NCBI RefSeq assembly: GCF_031143425.1
Contig: NC_090445.1
Coordinates: forward strand, 1,580,044,049-1,580,108,048
Source of the DNA: Pleurodeles waltl
Lineage: Eukaryota; Chordata; Amphibia; Caudata; Salamandridae
DNA length: 64,000 nucleotides
Reading direction: 5' to 3'
In this document: one piece after another, positions 58,041-64,000 of the stretch
Position numbering within the stretch: position 1 is the stretch's first letter
How the letters are laid out: every line of letters begins with the position of its first letter
Made by a program: the position numbers and the translations under genes
The notes under the pieces: model-generated
The model's input: only the letters and a program-made list of their open reading frames with translations
What the model was told of the DNA's origin: nothing
The model's database searches: none

Positions 58041-60408
58041 GCACAACAAATTCTGTAGATCCACCCCTCACACCTACCATCTAGCAAAGGGCAGTGGTCA
58101 GGTGGTCTAATTAGCAACCCTTTGCTAACAATTGAACTTCTAAGCAGAGCCATGTGATTACACCCCCACCTTCTCACTCCAGTGTCTGGCAACATACATC
58201 CACTGTCTGTGGAAGCTCTCCTCGCCCTCTTTATTACGCAAGTCAAACCAGAAGTAACCAAAATGGATACCACTTTGCCTTTCTAATTAATACTGTAAGC
58301 CATATTAGAGAATGAACATCAGAAGACATACAATCCAGCATTTGAAGAACCTCCTTTTTGATGCTGACATTAGTTACTTATGCATTATCTCACACTTCTA
58401 TGATCTTGATGTTACTTCTTCCTTTGAGTGTAGTCTAAGAGCTCTTGAGGTTTCCCTATATATGAATTCACCTATTATTTTATGTTTCCAACCCTTGAGC
58501 TAATCAGTTCTCCTTATTGAGACGGTGGTCTGCCTTCAGTCTAGCAGTGGGCAGACTTTTTATCTTGAGAAAGAACAGAACATGGTTGAAAATTACTTTC
58601 TGAAGCATTACACTACTAAAACATTTAGGAAGAGCACTAATATACATTTCCTGGGATAGAGTGCCATAAGACATCCACAAAAATGTCAGGATGCCTATCA
58701 AAAGTAACTAATATAGGAAAAAGGCCACAACCAAATAATTATGTTTCTTTTTACAGCTATGCATCCCTAAATTGCATGATATCTCAAAAAGCATCCTCTA
58801 TATTTCTAAGCAACAGTATGAAAACTGACTCTTACTAAAAAATTCTGACTGTTACCTTTCCCTTTTCTTTCAAATGGCCCTCTCCATCCCTTTAATCTTT
58901 CCAAGCCTCCTTTCCCGGAGCATGACATTTTCTGAGTCACATGCATGTTTGCCTTAATACTTATGAATGTAATTTTGCAAATTGCCCACAACTTATTTTA
59001 TGCATCAGAACCTTTCCTTTATTGAAGGTCAAGCCTCTGCAGCCTAACCCCATCTTATTTCCTCTAATGCATCAATTAACCCCACCAACCATCTGGAGGA
59101 ATTCACATAACCACCTTCCAGCCCCACTGATAACAACACCTAACAGGTTGTAATGTATTTTACCACAAGAATCTGGAACGAATGCATTTTAAAGATTTGC
59201 TTGACTGCACAAGACTAATCCTTATAACTAACAATAATCAATGACACTGGATTAACCACTAACCTGCGTGCTGCCTGGTTAAAGCACTTCACATCCCTTC
59301 AGAGGGATATAAATGTTATTACAATACAATAAAGGTCGGATATACATCACAAGAATAATGTGGGTACCTAAAGATGCACTTGCTAAGTTGCGGCTTCTAT
59401 GAAATGCCTCTAGGAAACTTTGCCTTAAAACCGAATGCAGTGTTCAAAGCTAGGTTCCTTTTCCATCCTGACCGGGAAGATGTATTCCTTAAATGCTCTC
59501 CAGGTTCGCGAACTTTGGCTCGGCAAACAGGGTTGTGTTGCATCAGTCTGCTAGATGGGCCATAAGCTTTCGATCGTGGTTGTTTCGCTTAGACAGATCT
59601 CTGTAATCCCTGTGTCCCGCAGTTTGGTAGAAGCACAATGATCTTGGTAAGTGGGGCATACTGGGAAATTGCTCAATAGCATAAATTGCTGGAATTATAG
59701 CTGAAATTATTCACAAAAAATGTCACCCTGTATAACTGTACTATTTGTTCATTTATGCAATTTGTACATGCCACATCAAAGCGAAAAAAGGAATTCACAA
59801 AACCTTTTCAATATTATGCCTGGAAGCTGAGGCAGGTGCAAGTATCCAGATGTAACCTGGAAAAGTTTTATGAAAACCAGAAAGTTGTAAATTTAAACCG
59901 ATGCTAGGTAGTAATATTGTCTATATAGATTGTTTACATTCTTATTAAATTGGGCCAGCATCCCTAAATCATACCGAAGACACGCTAGAAATAAATACCC
60001 AAAATCATAAAGTTGGCATCAACATGCTAACTGGAGAAGAGAATGGGGAGCTACTTAATTACAAAAGGCACAGTCTGCTTTGAGTGAGCAAGAAGAGACA
60101 AACATGGACCTGAGCAGAAAACTAGACGTGCAGGGGCACAAACAGACAGAGAAACGTGCCAGTTATAACCACTTCAAACAAAACAGCAGAAGACCATGAT
60201 ATCATATAGCTCCTGCAACAGCATGTGAAGACTGATCAAAGAGAGCATGTATACGAAGGCAGGAGGGAGCAGATGATTCTAGCAAAGGATGTGCCAAGGC
60301 AATATGAAAAGCGCTAACAGGAAGAAAGCCCACTTCAAATTCCATCCTCCGTGAGCTTAAGAGGAAAAATAAAAAGCAGAATTATCAAAAAATCATGGTT
60401 CATGACAA
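58041..60408. other. No gene; one LINE-like 3' tail
   Basis: No coding content. At about 59,262-59,335 the sequence GGTTAAAGCACTTCACATCC followed by GGGATATAAATGTTATTACAATACAATAAA resembles an L2-like 3' tail (compare 5718-5762). The remainder is unassigned. Confidence 0.45.
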
Positions 60409-61006
60409 GGGACCTCATTATGAGGCTGGCGGTCTTGAGACCACCAGCCTCGCGGTGACGGTCAGGACCACCACTGCTGTGACAGTCGGACCGCCACATT
60501 AAGTCCTTGGTGGTTAGACTGCCACAGTTCAGCCATCTCCGCCGGGATCGGTGATCCCAACAGGTTGACGGCGAGTGCAGGTCAGAATCAGCCGGGGGCG
60601 CTGCACGCAGTGCTGCCCTGCCTATTACGACCTGATTCTCCGCCAGCCTTTTCATGGCAGTATCACTGCCATGAAAAGGCTGACAGAGAACAGGTGCAGG
60701 GGGCCACAGGGGAGCCCCTGCACTGTCCATGCACTTAGCATGAGCAGTGCAGGGGTCCCCCTCCCCAGCACCCATGCAATTTTCACTGTCTGCAGGTGAC
60801 AGCCTTGCTGCCGGCTCGATTACGAGCCGGAGACAATGCTGCTGACAGTCTCCTATTAGGCTGACGGGTGGAAACCTCGGTTTCTGCCCATCAGCCTAGT
60901 GAGAAGTCTTAATGGGCCTGGTGGGGAGGTAGCCAGTGTAGTGGCAGCCTGCCCGTCGGAAGTTCGGAGGACGGGTCTTCCCATCCACCAAACTCCTAAT
61001 GAGGAC
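60409..61006 (+). mobile_element. Harbinger-type MITE of another subfamily (598 bp)
   Basis: Left end GGGACCTCATTATGAGGCTGG and right end, reverse-complemented, GGTCCTCATTAGGAGTTTGG. The core TCATTA is shared with MITE copies A and B and with the autonomous Harbinger. Hairpins follow each other: GGCTGGCGGTCTTGAGACCACCAGCC region (60,425-60,450), a pair around 60,648-60,683 (CAGCCTTTTCATGGCAG with CTGCCATGAAAAGGCTG), and GGCTCGATTACGAGCC (about 60,813-60,828). CAA may flank both sides. No coding capacity. Confidence 0.75.
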
Positions 61007-61103
61007 CAATGCCTCTTTTAGACCCTGAAGGTCTATCCAAATTATTTGCCTTATCATTTAAGAGAAATAGGTATTACAAAGTTGGCATTCAAGAGAGAAC
61101 TAA

Positions 61104-61733
61104 GTGCCAGATGTACAAAGCCCTTTTGCATTTATTAACGGTCTGAATCAGTATTTCAGGCCGCTAAGAAATGCAAAACCACCTTTTCTTATGTACAAAG
61201 GCCCTTAAGGAATCGCAAATCACAAATTCTACCTTGTAGAAATTGTAATTTGCGATCTCCACAATAGGAATAGCAAATAGGGATTTCCTATTTGCATATC
61301 CTATTGTGATGTACCATGCATTTCCAAAAAGCGTTTGGGCATTTTGGAGATGCAGTTACCACCGAGTTAAAGTCAGTGGTAACCAGGTGCAATTAAAGAA
61401 AAGCACCCAGGGTACTTTTCTTAATTGCAATAGAGCACACACGTGCACCTTAGGCATAAATGTGCTCTACAGATGCACCCTATTTTTGGGGTGCACCAAG
61501 GCTTCCTTTTTCCCATTGCCATCAATGATTTTGCATTTCCTAAATAGCGATTTATTAATAAGAAATTGCTATTTAGGAAATGCAAAACTGGCCCATTGAC
61601 TCAAATGCAATGGCTTTTCCGATAATACTGATAATCTGTATCTTTGTACATAGCATTTTCCATTTCTTAAATAGCGACTTCTATGAAGTCACTATTTAAG
61701 AAATATAAAATTGCATTTTCGTACATCTGGCCC
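61104..61733 (+). mobile_element. Hairpin-chain MITE, related to the 34.3-kb one (630 bp)
   Basis: Left end GTGCCAGATGTAC, right end reverse-complemented GGGCCAGATGTAC, so it shares the GGCCAGATGT terminus with the elements at 31.9 and 34.3 kb but has a different, AT-richer interior. Hairpins include ATCGCAAATCACAAATTCTA with its partner ending TTTGCGAT (about 61,212-61,256), AATAGGAATAGCAAATAGG with its partner (about 61,264-61,307), AATTAAAGAAAAG with CTTTTCTTAATT (61,391-61,427), and GCATTTCCTAAATAGC with its partner (61,534-61,584). No coding capacity. Confidence 0.8.
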
Positions 61734-62511
61734 ATAGATTCTTATTCTGCCTTCCTTGGAGTAGTTCCTCAGAGGAGCAATTGCAGTAGTGGACTAGGCA
61801 CAAGGACAATAGTGAGTTAGTGGGATCTCATAATACAAGTAAATAGGAGACAAGGTGAGGGGAAGAGACTCAAAGACAGCAAAAAATGGTTTGCATTCTG
61901 CAGGCTCAGCAGATTTAGCAAATTTATGGAGTACCAAAACAACTTCAACTTGAACACGAGGGTTTTGGAATGAGGCTGAAAACCTCAGATCAGAAGAGGC
62001 AAATATAGCACAAAAAGGAGTCACTCCTCGAATTTTGAAGTTAGTTTGTGCGGTCCAGTTAAAGAGAGGCTAAGGGCTATACTGTATCCAGTTCTAATGC
62101 TTATATTTGGTCTCAGAGACAGCGAAGGAAACAGAGAGGCTCACAAATGTTGGACACTTCTGAATATGTTAAGCCTGTTAGAAAGTTGATTATTCCTTAT
62201 CACAAAAATGCTAAGCATTCTGTGGATGATCATTTTGGGATTCCAAAGCTATAATTTGCTTGATTGTTCTCCCAGAATTTGTGAGTTTTTTCATATGTTT
62301 ATAGGCTGGGAGCCATATGTTGTGAGTACACTAGTATGTCCAAGAGCTTAATTACAGAAAGGTGCTGTTGCTTGCAACAATCAAACTTATTTGGGTATAT
62401 TTATTACATCCTTGAATATCAAGTTTGAATAACCAATGCTTGTCAAATGTCTCATTTATTTTAACTAATACTTGTTGATTATGCATATTATATCACATCT
62501 GCTAAACTCGT
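61734..62511. other. No gene recognised
   Basis: No coding frame over 80 codons with any domain; no terminal repeats seen. Confidence 0.45.
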
Positions 62512-62749
62512 TCCAAGTGTAACTTCCAAAACATGTGCTCTTCACAATGCGATCTGTATTGAACATGTGCCACGATCAGGAGGATCATGGCTTATTTCCT
62601 TAACAAGCAACCAGCTGCCTTTCCCCCTGCTCCAACTGTAACTGCCAAAACATGTGCTCTTTACAATGTGATCTGTATTGAACATGTGCCACTATCAGGA
62701 GGATAATTGCTCATTTCCTTAACAAGCAATCAACTGCCAAAATGCACAT
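62512..62749 (+). repeat. 119-bp tandem duplication
   Basis: Two copies, about 62,512-62,630 and 62,631-62,749, offset by 119 bp. Shared words include AAAACATGTGCTCTT, GATCTGTATTGAACATGTGCC and ATTTCCTTAACAAGCAA. They are about 90 percent identical. This could be an enhancer-type repeat of an LTR, because a pyrimidine-rich stretch with irregular GAGTTC(C/T) repeats (62,840, 62,872, 62,911, 62,939) follows, but no LTR partner is in view. Confidence 0.85.
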
Positions 62750-63174
62750 GTACACATGCGATTATTTAAGGATGCTTGTGAGTCTGAGGGCTGGCTTGCC
62801 TCTGTGCCTATTGCTCCGCTCACCTGTCTCCAGTCAAGTAAAGTTCCTTGTCCTCCAGTCTGCCTTCTGTTGAGTTCCAGTGTTCTTCATTCTCCAACCA
62901 GGTTCAAGTCGAGTTCTAGCATTTCTCATCCTCCAGTCGAGTTCCGGTGATCCTCGCCCTCCGGGCGGCTTCTTGTGGAGTCCCGGCTCTCCTCTTCCAT
63001 TTTCTTCCAATGATCCACTATTTCCTGTAAAAGAGAGAAATTAAGAAAGGTGAAAAAACCCAGTCTGGGTTCTTCTGAAGTTTTCAAGCAAGCAACTTCA
63101 CTCCAAGGTAAAGCAAGATTAATCACTTAATGCGCACCGCTCTAAAATAAATGAAACAAAACAGAGCTCTGTCT
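62750..63174. other. No gene; possible LTR fragment
   Basis: Contains CCTCCAGTC/GAGTTCC words repeated at irregular 28-39-bp spacing (62,840-62,960), then unassigned sequence. No coding content. Confidence 0.35.
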
Positions 63175-64000
63175 TTTAACCTGTTCTGTGCCTAGGACGT
63201 AATGGTTACGTCCTGAGGCACAGTGCTGCTGTGCCCAGGACATAACCATTACGTCTTTGTTACAGAGCCCAGAGGGAGCGCTAGCCCTCCCTCTGTGGGG
63301 TTCTCCCCCACCCCCCCAAGTCAGGGATGGAAGGGGAAGCCCTTCCCCTTCCATCCCCGACCCCCCCAGCCCCCCTGTGACGTCAGCGCACGCTCACCCC
63401 CACCGCGCTGGAAGCTCTGCTTCCAGCGCGATTGAAATAGAAATGCAAAGCATTTCTCTTTCAATCCCATGGGGGAGGCTCGGAGGGGCTTCAAAGGGAA
63501 GGAAATGTATTTCCTTCCCTTTGAAGTCTCTCCCAGGGTTTCAAAACCCGGATTGCTTGCAATCCGGCTTTTGAAACCCCACTAGACACCAGGGATTTTT
63601 TTTTTTTGTCTAAAACTGACAAAAGGGAGCGACCCCTTGGGCAAGGGTCGCTCCCTGGGGGGGGAATTATTTTAGGCCATTTCTGCCCCTCTGGGGGATA
63701 GATCAGCATATTTTGATTAGGCTGATCAGCCCCCAACGGGGGCAGAAACCACTAGGCACCAGGGATTTTTTGTTTTTTTTTGTTTTACAGATGGGGAGCG
63801 ACCCCTTGGACAAGGGTCGCTCCCCTGGAGGGGCAAATTGTATTTAGGCCATTTCTGCCTGCTTTGGGGGCATATCGGCTGATTTTAGGTCAATCTGCCC
63901 CCAAGGGGGGCAGAAACCACTAGGCACCAGGGATCTTTTTTTTGCGCCGTCACGCAAGGGGAGCAACCTTGTAGGCAAGGGTCGCTCCCCGGGGTGGGGG
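63175..64000 (+). repeat. Palindrome-rich repeat with 170-bp tandem unit
   Basis: Hairpins follow closely: GACGTAATGGTTACGTC (63,197-63,213), 12-bp arms 63,404-63,415/63,419-63,430, 17-bp arms 63,489-63,505/63,510-63,526, and a pair around 63,536-63,579. Then a unit starting ACTAG(A/G)CACCAGGGA repeats at 63,581, 63,751 and 63,921, a 170-bp period. Each unit contains a GGGAGCGACCCCTTGG / CAAGGGTCGCTCCC pair and a GGGGGCAGAT / AGAAACC-type pair. It runs off the window. I recall such units from newt genomes; class unknown. Confidence 0.8.

Overview
The window looks like intergenic or intronic DNA from a very large, transposon-saturated vertebrate genome, most likely a salamander of the newt type. 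This rests on the mixture seen: Ty3/gypsy, L1-type and other LINEs, and above all large Harbinger elements with their MITEs, plus long LTR-like repeats I recognise from memory as abundant in newts. No host protein gene, rRNA, tRNA or CRISPR array could be supported. Nearly every long reading frame belongs to a mobile element, and almost all of these are damaged. No library search was possible, so family names below the superfamily level are provisional.

Layout. 1-5.7 kb: a decayed plus-strand L1 (ORF1 scrap, endonuclease, reverse transcriptase). 5.8-17.9 kb: no genes; a mosaic of duplicated blocks (7.8-10.8 kb), a strong hairpin (13.2 kb) and a G-rich repeat (14.8-15.6 kb). 17.9-20.1 kb: a 2.2-kb LTR-like repeat. 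21.8-29.9 kb: a minus-strand L1 interrupted by a 953-bp Harbinger MITE and a 780-bp insert; a second copy of the MITE, inverted, lies just beyond its 3' end. 30.4-31.9 kb: a 1.5-kb LTR-like repeat cut by a hairpin-rich MITE.

32.4-55.9 kb is one nested insertion. A plus-strand L1 has its ORF1 at 33.4-34.2 kb and its ORF2 resuming at 54.4 kb. Between them lie a MITE (34,258-34,976), a minus-strand Ty3/gypsy element (35,027-49,547) and a minus-strand LINE (about 49,548-54,390) abutting the gypsy 5' LTR. The gypsy pol gene is split by a complete Harbinger transposon of about 9.15 kb (38,183-47,333) with a CTG target duplication. That Harbinger is the most informative object here. It has an open DDE transposase on the minus strand and two separate plus-strand genes that each pair a Myb/SANT domain with a coiled coil (one NAIF1-like), followed by three minisatellites. 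Its termini match those of the MITEs in the same window, so it looks like their autonomous relative.

55.9-64 kb: few genes or none; an L2-like LINE scrap (57.6-58.0 kb), two more MITEs (60.4 and 61.1 kb), a 119-bp tandem duplication (62.5 kb) and, at the right edge, a palindrome-rich repeat with a 170-bp unit. A recurring theme is that several unrelated short elements consist of chains of back-to-back hairpins.
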